A stretch of DNA of 64,000 nucleotides from Novacetimonas pomaceti (GCF_003207955.1 NZ_NOXG01000012.1:13644-77643); one strand, 5' to 3'. Shown: positions 1 through 10,093, numbered from the stretch's first letter. Numbers and translations: made by a program. The notes: generated by a model from the sequence alone, not told the origin.

Positions 1-3000
1 GGTACGATACATCGGACCTTGCGCCGCTGGAGCCGGTCTATGTCTCCACGGTCGATAGCGGAAACATGGCGGGGCACCTCGTAACGCTGGCAAGCGCCTG
101 TCGCCTGTGGCGTGAAAGGAATGTCGATCCTTCCGCATGGCGCGAAGGGGTTTCCGATGCACTCAACATCGCCATCACCGACCTGACATTCCGCAATGGC
201 GTCCGCCTGTCCCTTTCCCCGCCGGAAAAGAAGCTGCTCCGCGCGCTTTCCGGATTCAAGAACGTGGTCCTTTCCGCGCCACCCAGGGCGCTGGCCGCTG
301 ACCTTTCCCTTTTGCGCGAACGCGCGCGGGCCATCGTGGAACAGGCCGCGGGCATAAGGCGCGCGCTGCCCGATGGCGGGGCGAAATCACAGGCCGATCC
401 GCTTTTCTGGGCGCAGGCCGCGTTGCGGTGCATCGAAAGCCACCTGCGTGACCTGACGCCGGCGGCCGGCCCATCGGTGGGGGAACGGCTGGAGGTTCTG
501 GAACATCGGGCGCTGCGCATGGCGCAGGAAATGGAATTCGGGTTCCTGTGCAATGAATCGCGAAAGCTGCTGTCCATCGGTTTTGTGGTTGCCGAAGATG
601 CGCAGGACGCCAACTGTTACGACCTTCTGGCGTCCGAGGCGCGGCTTGCGGTCTTTTTCGCCATCGCGAAGGGCGACATACCCGCCAATGACTGGTTCCG
701 TCTGGGGCGCGCCATAACACCGGTCGGCAACGGCGCGGCGCTGGTGTCATGGTCGGGGTCGATGTTCGAATACCTCATGCCCTCGCTTGTCATGCGCGCG
801 CCGATAGGAAGCCTGCTGGAACAGACCAACAAGCTGATCGTGCGATGCCAGATTTCCTATGGTCAGGCACGCGGCATTCCGTGGGGCATTTCGGAATCCG
901 CATATAACGTGCGCGATCTTGAATATACCTATCAGTATTCGAATTTCGGCGTGCCGGGCCTGGGCCTGAAACGCGGTCTGGGGCAGGATATGGTCGTCGC
1001 CCCCTATGCCACCATGCTGGCCTCCATGATCGACCCGCAAAAGGCGGTGGCAAACCTCTCCGTGCTCGACAGGACCGGCGCGCAGGGGTGCTACGGGTTT
1101 TACGAATCCCTTGATTATACCCCCGATCGTATTCCCGACCATCATCGCGTGGCGATCGTGCGTGCCTACATGGCCCATCATCAGGGGATGTCCATCCTTG
1201 CCGCCGCCGACACGGTGATGAATGGCATCATGCGTTCGCGTTTTCATGATGACCCGGCCATCGCCGCGGCCGAACTCCTTCTGCAGGAACGCGCGCCCCG
1301 CACCGGCGCGGTCGCGCGCGCCCTTCCTTCAGAAGAGGCGACCCCCACCCCCGCCGGGCCAAAGACGGCATCCGCCGGACGGTATTACAGCACCCCCGAC
1401 ACGCCCGAACCCATGACACACCTGCTGTCGAACGGGCGATATACCGTCATGCTGAGCGCCGCAGGGTCAGGATACAGCCGATGGCAGGGACAGGCGGTGA
1501 CCCGATGGCGCGAGGATCCGACGCTGGATAATTTCGGATCCTACGTCTACCTGCGCAACACCCATACGGGACAGGTCTGGTCCGCCGGGCACCAGCCCTG
1601 TGGCGCGCGGGCTGACGATTACGCCGTCGTGTTTCATGAGGACCGCGCGGAATTCGCCCGTCGCGACGGGGCGCTGACCACGACGATGGAGGTCATGGTC
1701 TCTGCCGAGAATGATGCCGAACTACGTCAGGTCTCACTTTTCAACGGCGGCAGCGACACGGTGGAGGTCGAGATCACGTCCTATGCCGAACTGGCCCTCC
1801 TGCCGCAGGACGCGGACATGGCGCATCCAGCGTTCACCAAGCTGTTCGTGCAGACGGAATACCTGCCCGAATCCGGCGCCCTGCTTGCCACCCGGCGGCG
1901 GCGCACCCCGGATGAACCGGAAATATGGGTTGCGCATCTGGCGGTATGTGCCACGCCCGTTCAGGTGGAAACCGACCGCGCGCGTTTTATCGGACGCGGG
2001 CGTGATGTCCGCGCCCCTGCCGCCATCACGGCGCGTCAGGCCCTGTCGGGACAGACCGGCACGGTGCTGGATCCCGTATTTTCCATTCGTGGCACGGTTG
2101 TCGCAAGGCCCGGCGCAATGGCGCGGGTCACGTTCTGGATGCTGGTCGCACCAACACGGCAGGCCCTGCTGGACCTGATTGACACCCACAGGGACCAGGC
2201 CGCGTTCGAACGCGTGCGGACACTGGCATGGACCCAGGCGCAGGTGCAGCTGCGGCATCTGGATATCGCACCCACCGATGCCGACCTGTTCCAGCGCCTG
2301 GCGGGGCATATCCTGTTCGCGGGGCCATCGCTGCGCGCGCCGGGCGCCAGCATCATCAGGGGGGGCGGATCACAGCCCGTTTTGTGGGAGCTGGGAATTT
2401 CGGGCGACCTGCCGATCCTCCTGCTGCGGATAAAGGATAACGCCAATACGGAAATCGTGCGCAGCCTGCTGCTTGCCCATGAATATTTCCGGATGAAGCA
2501 GCTGGCGGTTGACCTTGTCATCCTGAACGAACATCCCTCCTCCTACCTTCAGGATCTCCAGATATCGCTGGACGATCTGGTGCGTTCGACATCCAGGGCG
2601 GCGGCAGGCGGCGGGTCGGTGCGCACATTGCGGGCGGACCTGATTTCCCCCGCCCTGCGCGACATGCTGGTCTCGACAGCGCGGGTGGTGCTTTCGGCGC
2701 GGCACTCCCTTGTGGAACAGCTGGACCAGGCGGAACGGCAGCCCGCCCGTGGTGCGGTAGTACCCATGGTGCCGGCGTATCCGCCACCCGTGCGTGCCCC
2801 GGGGGCGCCGGTCATTCCCGAGCTGGAATTCTTCAACGGATTTGGCGGCTTTGCGCGCAACGGACGTGAATATGTCGTGGTTCTGGCGCCCGGACGGACG
2901 CCGCCCGCGCCATGGATCAACGTGATTGCCAACGATGTCTTCGGCTTTCAGGTATCGGCCGAAGGCCGTGGCTATACCTGGTCGCAGAACAGCCGGGAAC

Positions 3001-5225
3001 ACCAGATCACGCCATGGTCGAACGATCCGGTCAGCGATTATTGCGGGGAGCACATCTATTTCCACGATCACGATACGCATGAACTGTGGTGTCCGACCGC
3101 CGCGATCCGCCGGGACGCGGGGGGCACCTATGTCGCGCGGCATGGCTGGGGTTATACCCGTCATGACCGGGTGGCGCACGGGATCGCCAGTTCGCTGCTG
3201 CAGTACGTGCCCGTGGCCGATCCCGTCAAGATTTCACGCATACAGCTGCATAACCTTTCCACGCGCGCGCGGACCCTGTCCATTACCGCCTATGTGGAAT
3301 GGGTGATGGGACGCGCGCGGGGAAATACGGCCCCGTTCATCACGACCCGGATCGATCAGCAGACCGGGGCGCTGTTCGCGCGCAACCAGTGGGACGTGAC
3401 ATATGCCCCCCGCGTCGCCTTTGTGGATATCGGTGGATACAGCACGGCGTCATCGGGCGATCGTGCGTCCTTTATCGGGCGCAATGGCACGCTGGACTCC
3501 CCGGCGGCATTTCGCGATCCCGCGGGGATCAATGGCGCGACCGGCGCGGGAATGGACCCGTGCGGGGTCGTCCAGACAGTCGTGACGTTACCGCCGGACG
3601 GACGGGTGGAAATTGTCGTCCTGCTGGGCGAGGCGGAGGATGAGGACGCGGCCCGTCGCCTTGTCACGCATTATCGCGCCACCAGCCTGGACGGCGTCCT
3701 GCAAGAGGTCACGAAGCAGTGGGAGGGGCTGGCCAGTTCGGTCCAGGTCCGGACCCCGGACCGCGCCATGGACATCATGCTCAATGGCTGGCTGCTGTAC
3801 CAGACACTCAGCAGCCGGGTGCGCGCGCGGGCGGGATTTTACCAGGCCAGCGGCGCGTTCGGCTTCCGGGATCAGCTGCAGGACGGCATGGCGCTTGTTC
3901 CTGCATGCCCCGCGCGTGTAAGGGCGCATCTGCTGCGCGCGGCATCGCGCCAGTTCGTCGAAGGCGATGTCCAGCACTGGTGGCTGCCGCAGACGGGGGC
4001 CGGGGTGCGGACCCATATTTCCGATGACTGCGCATGGCTTGCCTATACCGTGGCCCATTATGTGCGGGTCAGTGGCGATGTGGCGGTGCTTGATGAACCG
4101 ATTGCCTTCCTGCAGGCCCCCCTTCTGCCGCAGGACGAGCATGACCGTTTCAGCGTGCCTGAGGTCTCGGCGCAGGTGGGGTCCCTGTTCGAACATTGCG
4201 CCCGCGCGCTGGACCATGGGCTGCGCGTCGGGGAACACGGGCTTCCGCTGATGGGGACGGGCGACTGGAACGATGGCATGAACCGCGTGGGGGAAAAGGG
4301 ACGCGGCGAAAGCGTCTGGCTGGGGTGGTTCCTGCATGCCGCACTGATGGCGTTCATTCCTTATGCACGCGCGCGTCACGAAAATGCGCGTGCCGACGCG
4401 TGGCAGGCGCATGCGGACGCGCTGGCCCAGGCGCTGGAACAGACGTGGGACGGGGACTGGTACCTGCGTGCCTATTTTGATGATGGCACGCCGCTGGGTT
4501 CGCACGCGAACGCGGAATGCCAGATCGACGCCATCTCACAGTCGTGGGCCGTCCTGTCCAACGTGGCGGCACCGCAACGCGCCACGCACGCCATGCAGTC
4601 CGTGCTGCAGCGCCTGACGGGAAAACCGCCGGGCCTTGTCCTTGTCCTTGCGCCCCCCTTTGACGTTGCCGGCCCTGATCCGGGCTATATCCGGGGATAT
4701 CCGCCGGGCATCCGCGAGAATGGCGGCCAGTACACCCATGCCGCCCTGTGGAGCGTCATGGCGGTGGCCCGGCTGGGCGATGGGAACCGCGCGCATGCCC
4801 TGTTCCATGACCTCCTGCCGATCACGCATGCCCTGTCGCTGCACGAAGCGGAAATCTATCGGCTGGAACCCTATGTCGTGGCGGCGGACATCTATTCCCG
4901 CCCCCCGCATGAGCGTCGGGGGGGATGGTCGTGGTACACGGGATCGGCGGGATGGATGCAGCGCGTGGGGTGCGAGACCCTGCTGGGAATATGCATCGAG
5001 GGCGAGGCGCTGGTGATCGATCCGTGCATCCCGACATCGTGGGAAGGGTACGACGTCACGATCATCTGGCGCACGGCGCGCTATGTGATCAGGGTCCATA
5101 ATCCGGACCATGTCAGCCGGGGGGTCCGCGAACTGAACGTGGATGGAAAGATCCTGGGCGGTACCGATCGCGTGATGATGTCGGATGATGGCATGACGCA
5201 TGCCGTATCCGTCATGCTTGGATAA
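1..5225 (+). CDS. ndvB: Cyclic beta-1,2-glucan synthase-like protein, 5'-truncated by the window
   Basis: The reading frame is open from the first bases (it reads YDTSDLAPLEPVYVSTVDSG before the first in-frame ATG at 66), so this is the C-terminal part of a longer protein. Family members build a glucan chain with an N-terminal GT84 glycosyltransferase and trim or release it with a C-terminal GH94 phosphorylase-like domain. Visible here are the glucoamylase-like block ending in the conserved YMAHHQGMS motif (about nt 1166-1195), two similar carbohydrate-binding blocks (LSNGRYTVML near nt 1425 and FFNGFGGFARNGREY near nt 2830), and the GH94 catalytic region with GFRDQLQDGM (near nt 3860) and TGDWNDGMN (near nt 4257), where the general-acid Asp lies. 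The product would be periplasmic or membrane-attached glucan. Whether the GT84 half is intact cannot be seen. The linkage of the product is inferred from the family. Confidence 0.85.
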   Translation, partial: YDTSDLAPLEPVYVSTVDSGNMAGHLVTLASACRLWRERNVDPSAWREGVSDALNIAITDLTFRNGVRLSLSPPEKKLLRALSGFKNVVLSAPPRALAADLSLLRERARAIVEQAAGIRRALPDGGAKSQADPLFWAQAALRCIESHLRDLTPAAGPSVGERLEVLEHRALRMAQEMEFGFLCNESRKLLSIGFVVAEDAQDANCYDLLASEARLAVFFAIAKGDIPANDWFRLGRAITPVGNGAALVSWSGSMFEYLMPSLVMRAPIGSLLEQTNKLIVRCQISYGQARGIPWGISESAYNVRDLEYTYQYSNFGVPGLGLKRGLGQDMVVAPYATMLASMIDPQKAVANLSVLDRTGAQGCYGFYESLDYTPDRIPDHHRVAIVRAYMAHHQGMSILAAADTVMNGIMRSRFHDDPAIAAAELLLQERAPRTGAVARALPSEEATPTPAGPKTASAGRYYSTPDTPEPMTHLLSNGRYTVMLSAAGSGYSRWQGQAVTRWREDPTLDNFGSYVYLRNTHTGQVWSAGHQPCGARADDYAVVFHEDRAEFARRDGALTTTMEVMVSAENDAELRQVSLFNGGSDTVEVEITSYAELALLPQDADMAHPAFTKLFVQTEYLPESGALLATRRRRTPDEPEIWVAHLAVCATPVQVETDRARFIGRGRDVRAPAAITARQALSGQTGTVLDPVFSIRGTVVARPGAMARVTFWMLVAPTRQALLDLIDTHRDQAAFERVRTLAWTQAQVQLRHLDIAPTDADLFQRLAGHILFAGPSLRAPGASIIRGGGSQPVLWELGISGDLPILLLRIKDNANTEIVRSLLLAHEYFRMKQLAVDLVILNEHPSSYLQDLQISLDDLVRSTSRAAAGGGSVRTLRADLISPALRDMLVSTARVVLSARHSLVEQLDQAERQPARGAVVPMVPAYPPPVRAPGAPVIPELEFFNGFGGFARNGREYVVVLAPGRTPPAPWINVIANDVFGFQVSAEGRGYTWSQNSREHQITPWSNDPVSDYCGEHIYFHDHDTHELWCPTAAIRRDAGGTYVARHGWGYTRHDRVAHGIASSLLQYVPVADPVKISRIQLHNLSTRARTLSITAYVEWVMGRARGNTAPFITTRIDQQTGALFARNQWDVTYAPRVAFVDIGGYSTASSGDRASFIGRNGTLDSPAAFRDPAGINGATGAGMDPCGVVQTVVTLPPDGRVEIVVLLGEAEDEDAARRLVTHYRATSLDGVLQEVTKQWEGLASSVQVRTPDRAMDIMLNGWLLYQTLSSRVRARAGFYQASGAFGFRDQLQDGMALVPACPARVRAHLLRAASRQFVEGDVQHWWLPQTGAGVRTHISDDCAWLAYTVAHYVRVSGDVAVLDEPIAFLQAPLLPQDEHDRFSVPEVSAQVGSLFEHCARALDHGLRVGEHGLPLMGTGDWNDGMNRVGEKGRGESVWLGWFLHAALMAFIPYARARHENARADAWQAHADALAQALEQTWDGDWYLRAYFDDGTPLGSHANAECQIDAISQSWAVLSNVAAPQRATHAMQSVLQRLTGKPPGLVLVLAPPFDVAGPDPGYIRGYPPGIRENGGQYTHAALWSVMAVARLGDGNRAHALFHDLLPITHALSLHEAEIYRLEPYVVAADIYSRPPHERRGGWSWYTGSAGWMQRVGCETLLGICIEGEALVIDPCIPTSWEGYDVTIIWRTARYVIRVHNPDHVSRGVRELNVDGKILGGTDRVMMSDDGMTHAVSVMLG

Positions 5226-5520
5226 ATGGCGGGCAATACCGACATAATTTGAAAAATAATAATCTGTATATGTATATGTCCCGCAATACATTCATGCGGT
5301 GTGAATTTGTATTCGCGATTTTATAGTATTAATCACGCATATTAAAATAAAACTCAAACAAAAATCATAAATAATCCCTATTTAAATGTCATATATTCAC
5401 GATGTATTGACGTTGAAAATTCATTCCAATGATCTAAGTCTATAAAAGGAATGCAGAAAACAAAATGTAAAATAAGATATATTCATATTTTTATGACATA
5501 ACGAATACATGAGAAGAGCG
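5226..5520. other. AT-rich intergenic region
   Basis: About 295 bases, far more AT-rich than the flanking genes, between the glucan synthase stop and the aquaporin start. It holds a terminator-like hairpin (separate entry) and presumably the aquaporin promoter. Several TATAAA-like and TTGACG-like hexamers occur, but I could not pair two at good spacing. Confidence 0.5.
5283..5322 (+). terminator. Possible terminator of the glucan synthase gene
   Basis: An imperfect hairpin has GCAATACATTCA (5283-5294) pairing with TGAATTTGTATTCGC (5302-5316) across one bulge, followed by TTTT at 5319-5322. The stem is AT-rich and the T run short, so the call is tentative. Confidence 0.35.
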
Positions 5521-6585
5521 ATGTCAGAACATCAGGACGATACGGAAAAGCATGGCGGGCATCGGCATTTTCATATGCCACATATGCATTTACCTCATTT
5601 CCATCTTCCTCATGTGCGATTGCCGCATATCCACTGGCCCCATTTCCATATCCACTTCCATGACCGTCCCCTGTCGGGGGAACCACATCCCGAACGCCCG
5701 TTCCACTGGCGTCTCTACTGGTGTGAGGCCCTTGCGACGGCGGTCCTCATGATCGTGGGGCTTGTATGCGTCATACTGCTGACCGCGCCTGATACGTTCC
5801 TTGGCCGCCTGCTTGCCCCCTACCCCAATATCCAGACGGCGCTGTGCGGCCTGTGTTTTGGCATGGCCGGCACGGCGGCGGCGATGACGCCGTTTGGCAA
5901 GATCAGCGGGGCGCACCTTAATCCCTCCGTCACCCTTGCCTTCATGCTGTCGAAGAAAATTGTCTGGATCGATGCTCTGGGATATGCCATCGCGCAGGTT
6001 ATCGGCGCCCTGTTCGGGACTGCCGCCGTATATGGCATGGGCATGGTTTTTGCCTCATGGCGCACCCTGTCGTCCGAAGTGCATTATGGCGCGACCATTC
6101 CCTATACCAAGATTTCGGTATGGTATGCGCTGGGGTCAGAGGCACTGGTCACCGGACTGCTGATCATCACGCTCTACTGGCTTGCGGCCCATCCCCGGTA
6201 CAAGGCCGTGACGCCATGGATTGGCGGCATTTTCTTTCTGGTCATGAATCCCATTACCGCATGGCTGTCTGGCAACAGCGTCAATTTCGCCCGCAGCCTT
6301 GCGCCAGCCCTGTTCGCGGGGGAATGGACCAACCTCTGGATCTATCTGATCGGACCGTTCGCCGGTTCGTCGCTGGCGGTTCTGGCGATCCAGTTCGACC
6401 TCTTTGGCAAGATCCACCTTCTGGAGGCGCGACTGGTGAATTTCGGCCATCATGGCAGGGTGCCGCATCTGGATGATCCGCATTTCAAGCATGCCGCGCC
6501 GGAGCATTACGACGCCTATCGCGCGCATCTGGAGGAACTGGCGAAGCTGAAGGCACAAAAGAACGCCGCCCAGCAGGATACATGA
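5521..6585 (+). CDS. MIP-family aquaporin/glycerol-facilitator homologue with histidine-repeat N-terminus
   Basis: A channel protein of the major intrinsic protein family with about six membrane segments. The first pore box reads HLNPS (NPS at residues 134-136) instead of NPA; the second reads VNFARS (about 254-259) instead of NPAR. The first 47 residues hold 16 histidines, arranged from P20 as repeated five-residue units of the type Pro-His-X-His-X, which is not part of the usual fold and could bind metal or sense pH. The ATG at 5521 is preferred over 5509 because GAGAAGAG lies just upstream of it and nothing like a ribosome site precedes 5509. Substrate (water, glycerol, small acid) cannot be told from sequence. 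The gene converges on the OprB porin gene. Confidence 0.85.
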   Translation: MSEHQDDTEKHGGHRHFHMPHMHLPHFHLPHVRLPHIHWPHFHIHFHDRPLSGEPHPERPFHWRLYWCEALATAVLMIVGLVCVILLTAPDTFLGRLLAPYPNIQTALCGLCFGMAGTAAAMTPFGKISGAHLNPSVTLAFMLSKKIVWIDALGYAIAQVIGALFGTAAVYGMGMVFASWRTLSSEVHYGATIPYTKISVWYALGSEALVTGLLIITLYWLAAHPRYKAVTPWIGGIFFLVMNPITAWLSGNSVNFARSLAPALFAGEWTNLWIYLIGPFAGSSLAVLAIQFDLFGKIHLLEARLVNFGHHGRVPHLDDPHFKHAAPEHYDAYRAHLEELAKLKAQKNAAQQDT

Positions 6586-6629
6586 GACAGGCCGCGACAC
6601 CACACCGCTGCGGACGCGCGCCCAAAAGC

Positions 6630-6664
6630 GCTGTTTGAAAAGAAGGTCTCGTAATACACTGAAA
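6630..6664 (+). repeat. Relic end of the 155-bp inverted-repeat element (copy E)
   Basis: The stretch GCTGTTTGAAAAGAAGG continuing to TAATACACTGAAAT matches the outer end of the element seen at 16739-16895, 30924-31078 and 43860. The inner hairpins are missing. It lies between the convergent aquaporin and porin genes, the same kind of site as the complete copies. Confidence 0.5.
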
Positions 6665-6683
6665 TTGCGCGCTCAGGCCCCGG

Positions 6684-8174
6684 TTACAGAATCTGTATCT
6701 GTGACTTGAAACCTATGAATTCCACATTCCTGAGGTTTCTCTGCGCATTGGGATGGAAATAAATCTGGAAGTCCGGGGCCAGCACCACGCCGCGCATGAC
6801 GTGAACCTGATAGTCCGTTTCGAATATTGTCGCGTGGCCCTGCACCCCTGTCGCGTGGTTGGGCGCCGTTTTTTCCGGCACCATGTTGAGGTCCAGCATA
6901 TCGGTGGCCGAGACGCCAGGGGCGATTTTCACATAGGTCATGACGACGCCCAGGGAATCATAGGGCCGGCTTCTGAGGAAACCGCGATCAACGAATGCCA
7001 CGTATGTCTCATAATTACGCAGTGATGTGCGCGGATCATTATAGATCACGCCAGCCATCGTGGTCAGGCCGCCTTCGGAATTGGAGTAGGAATGATGGAG
7101 GAGTTTCTGGTCAATTTCAAACCATGTGCTCCATGTCTGCTGGTGGTTGCGGGCGGTTTTTCCTGAAAGGGCATAAGGCTGCCCCGCCGCATCATAGTAA
7201 TTGTCCGGATTGGGGGCGGAAATCAGCTGGGCGCCGATCTTGTAATGTCCCGGCAGTTTATGCTGCCGGCCAAACAGGGGTTCCCATCCGAATTCGATCG
7301 GGGCAAGCTGTCCGACGATATTTGACGAATTGAAATGAAAGCCTGTCCGGTGCTGGCTGTTGGCATAGATTCCGCGTTCGGCAAAATAGACGCCCGCCTG
7401 TATGTAGATGTAGCGTGACGGACGCCCACGGACACGAAATCCCCACTCTCCCGCAGGATAGGATGTAATGTACTGATTATCGATGGCCGCCTTGGGACGC
7501 CCGCAGAAACTGTTGTTCTGGAAGTTGCAGAAAAGCGAACTGGCGCTGAACTCGCTCATTTCCGTCAAGCGGCCGCCAGCGATACTGACGCGACCGCCCA
7601 GCAGGTTTTCTTCTCCATACGCCGTCACCAGATGGACGACGACATTTCCCCCGCCCCCGTATATTTCTGACGAATGCGCCAGCCAGTCGCCCATCATACG
7701 GTTGGCGGTCGTGCCATATCTGCTGGTAAACAGCGTATGGGTGGCAAATCCTTTCAGCCCGAGGATCTTTTCCCAGTTGATATGCAGGGCTGTATTGACC
7801 TGTCCCGCATTGCTTGATCCCTGCTTGTAATTCGGATGACCGGGCGTCGGGGCGGTAATGGCATCCGTGTATTCATTGGTATTATCCATTGTCAGCGCAA
7901 TGCCGCGCGCGCGCAGCCATGACGTCATGCCGAATGGATCCGAAAACACAGCTTCCGGTCGTGAAAATGCCGGCACGACTGGTGAGTTCGACGGATGGGC
8001 CATAAGGGGCGTCGCCACGCGCAGCCTGGCGTCGCTGTTTGAATTGTCCTGAAAAGTCTGCGCCATCGCCTGACCACACACCATCATGCCTGCGACGGTA
8101 ATGATCCGGACTGCTGTTCTGGAAACCAGTTTTTGACGATGGAATGCCATAATCACTGTAAGGAGCGTACGCAT
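6684..8174 (-). CDS. Carbohydrate-selective porin, OprB family
   Basis: An outer-membrane beta-barrel porin expected to let sugars into the periplasm, where acetic acid bacteria oxidise them. A signal peptide (RTAVRIITVAGMMVCGQAMA) ends near residue 38. OprB hallmarks follow: WLRARGIALTMDNTNEYTD, GLKGFATHTLFTSRYG, and the NFQNNSFCGRP stretch typical of the family, with a terminal strand near the C-terminus. The length of 496 residues fits. The ATG at 8174 is taken because it gives the longest plausible signal sequence; a second ATG at residue 9 (MAFHRQK) is possible and neither has a strong ribosome site. It appears to be a single-gene unit. Confidence 0.88.
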   Translation of the reverse strand: MRTLLTVIMAFHRQKLVSRTAVRIITVAGMMVCGQAMAQTFQDNSNSDARLRVATPLMAHPSNSPVVPAFSRPEAVFSDPFGMTSWLRARGIALTMDNTNEYTDAITAPTPGHPNYKQGSSNAGQVNTALHINWEKILGLKGFATHTLFTSRYGTTANRMMGDWLAHSSEIYGGGGNVVVHLVTAYGEENLLGGRVSIAGGRLTEMSEFSASSLFCNFQNNSFCGRPKAAIDNQYITSYPAGEWGFRVRGRPSRYIYIQAGVYFAERGIYANSQHRTGFHFNSSNIVGQLAPIEFGWEPLFGRQHKLPGHYKIGAQLISAPNPDNYYDAAGQPYALSGKTARNHQQTWSTWFEIDQKLLHHSYSNSEGGLTTMAGVIYNDPRTSLRNYETYVAFVDRGFLRSRPYDSLGVVMTYVKIAPGVSATDMLDLNMVPEKTAPNHATGVQGHATIFETDYQVHVMRGVVLAPDFQIYFHPNAQRNLRNVEFIGFKSQIQIL

Positions 8175-8352
8175 CCATTCTGATCCGATTGAATCTATTT
8201 TTTATTATTGTAAATAAATCTTCCCATGCGGAAGAATTACTTGGGAATTTATGGCGATATGGGGGAAAGGCAGCCCATGTCGGTCTGGCTGCCTGTGGCG
8301 ATCCATGGCGGATACGCCCGCGCGGGGCGTATCCTGCACGCAGTCTGTCCGT

Positions 8353-9282
8353 TCAGATCACGGCGGTCGGCAAGGACTGGTTCGCAAAGTGGGCAGCAAG
8401 GTTCCTGACAACCAGTTCGCCCATCGCCAGACGTGTTTCCACGGTTGCGCTGGCACGATGGGGCTGCAATACCGTGCGGGGGGAATGGCGCAGCGCCGCA
8501 GGCACCTCGGGTTCATGTTCGAACACATCAAGTGCCGCGCCACCCAGCTTCCCTGCCTCAAGCACCTGCGCCAGGGCCTGTTCATCCACGACCGAACCAC
8601 GGGCAACATTGACCAGAAAACCCTCTGGCCCCACTGCTTCCATGACCTCGCGACTGACCAGATGCCGTGATCCCGCGCCGCCAGATGCCGCGACCACCAG
8701 AACCTCGCTATCGCGCGCCAGGGTTTTCAGGTCCGGAACAAACGTATGATCCTTCAGGCCGAAATCCCGCAGATCGGTGTAGGAGACAGGCATTGCAAAA
8801 GCCTGGGCACGGTGGGCGATCGCCCGGCCGACCTGCCCCATGCCGATAATTCCCAGCCTCTTGCCCGTCACCTTGCGCCCCAGCGGCGGGGCGGATTTAC
8901 GGCCCCATTCCCCGTCACGCACATACCGATCCCCTGCGGGCAGGCCCCGCAACAGCGACAGGATCAGCCCGATTGCCATGTCCGCGACGTCATCGGTCAG
9001 GACGCCCGGCGTGGTGGTGACGCGGATATTTCGTTCTTTGGCCTGCGTCAGGTTGACGGCATCCGTGCCAATTCCATTGATGGCAATGATTTCAAGGGCG
9101 GGCAGGCTGTCCATGACGTCCTGCGGCACGCCGGTGGCACCGCCCGTTGCAATGCCGCGTATATTGCCCGCGATGTCCTTCAGTTGCGCAATCGAAGTAA
9201 AGCGATGCACGGTATAGGCCGCGTCAAGCTGTCTTTCGATGTCAGGCATCATCGGTTCAATAAGCAGAATTTCGGGTTTCAT
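8353..9282 (-). CDS. D-isomer-specific 2-hydroxyacid dehydrogenase
   Basis: An NAD(P)-dependent reductase/dehydrogenase of the glyoxylate/hydroxypyruvate reductase type, cytoplasmic. The dinucleotide motif GMGQVG is at 147-152. Catalytic Arg228 (NVARGS), Glu257 (DVFEHEP) and His275 (QPHRAS) are all present, so the enzyme should be active. Length (309 residues) is normal. It is the last gene of a minus-strand run (oxidoreductase, transporter, hydratase, this gene), 17 bases after the hydratase, which suggests it reduces or oxidises a small hydroxy/keto acid made by that pathway. The exact substrate is not known. Confidence 0.88.
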   Translation of the reverse strand: MKPEILLIEPMMPDIERQLDAAYTVHRFTSIAQLKDIAGNIRGIATGGATGVPQDVMDSLPALEIIAINGIGTDAVNLTQAKERNIRVTTTPGVLTDDVADMAIGLILSLLRGLPAGDRYVRDGEWGRKSAPPLGRKVTGKRLGIIGMGQVGRAIAHRAQAFAMPVSYTDLRDFGLKDHTFVPDLKTLARDSEVLVVAASGGAGSRHLVSREVMEAVGPEGFLVNVARGSVVDEQALAQVLEAGKLGGAALDVFEHEPEVPAALRHSPRTVLQPHRASATVETRLAMGELVVRNLAAHFANQSLPTAVI

Positions 9283-9299
9283 GATTTCAGGTTTCCAGT

Positions 9300-10061
9300 T
9301 CAGGAAAGATGGGCATGCACGCTGCCGATTCCGGGAAAGTCGGCCTCAATTTCGGTATCATGCCCGACAAAGATGGTTCCGGTCGTCGAACCGGTCGTGA
9401 CAACGCTGCCGGCGGAGATGCCGATTTTCCGCCGCGAGGCATGGTTGGCCAGCCACACCAGCAGCCGCAGGGGATCGCCTGCGGAATTGCCACCGATATG
9501 CTCGACCACGTTCCGTTTATTGATGGACAGGATCACCCGTTGCGTCACCGGCGTGAATTTACGCCATTGCGTCACGCCGTGTCCCACGATCAGGGCGCCG
9601 TGGCTCTGCTGGTCCGCCGTGTGGAGAAGCTTGTGCTGTGAACCGGGTTTTTCAAAACGGGTATCCAGAATCTCGATGGCCGGATGGATCGTTCCAATGG
9701 CGTCAAGCACCTCGTCACGGGTCCATTCCCCGGCGCGCGGCGGCAGGGCGCGCTCAAACCGATAGACGATTTCGGCCTCCACGCCCCGGTGGCGGCAAAG
9801 ATCGGCCGGGATGACGGCGTCGTCGCCAAACAGGGTCGCGGCATGGATGGGCGCGCAGAATGGCTCTGACTCAGGTGTTTCCGATCCGACTTTCCATCCC
9901 GCGACCGGCCCGAGATGACGCCCGACCTCATCCTGTATGGCATAGGCTTCCTCGATGGAGCGCGGGATCAGGCTGTCAGGCACCCGCGCGGGTGGCGTAG
10001 CTGTTCCGTTCCGCACGGATTGCAGCAGGTGCGCGACATCGGACGACGTAACGGTTTGCAT
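9300..10061 (-). CDS. 2-keto-4-pentenoate hydratase/FAH-family enzyme
   Basis: About 253 residues resembling 2-keto-4-pentenoate hydratase (MhpD/DmpE), with family landmarks SIEEAYAIQDEVGR, GWKVGSETPE, EAEIVYRFER and LLVWLANHASRR. The family adds water to 2-keto-4-enoates or decarboxylates related acids, using a divalent metal. In this operon, without ring-cleavage genes, it more likely handles a keto acid from sugar-acid breakdown; that is inference. The start at 10061 (MQTVTSSD) has GGAAA eight bases upstream; an ATG at 10076 adds five residues and has no visible ribosome site. Confidence 0.8.
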   Translation of the reverse strand: MQTVTSSDVAHLLQSVRNGTATPPARVPDSLIPRSIEEAYAIQDEVGRHLGPVAGWKVGSETPESEPFCAPIHAATLFGDDAVIPADLCRHRGVEAEIVYRFERALPPRAGEWTRDEVLDAIGTIHPAIEILDTRFEKPGSQHKLLHTADQQSHGALIVGHGVTQWRKFTPVTQRVILSINKRNVVEHIGGNSAGDPLRLLVWLANHASRRKIGISAGSVVTTGSTTGTIFVGHDTEIEADFPGIGSVHAHLS

Positions 10062-10093
10062 GTATATATTTTCCATTATGAAATAAAAATGAA

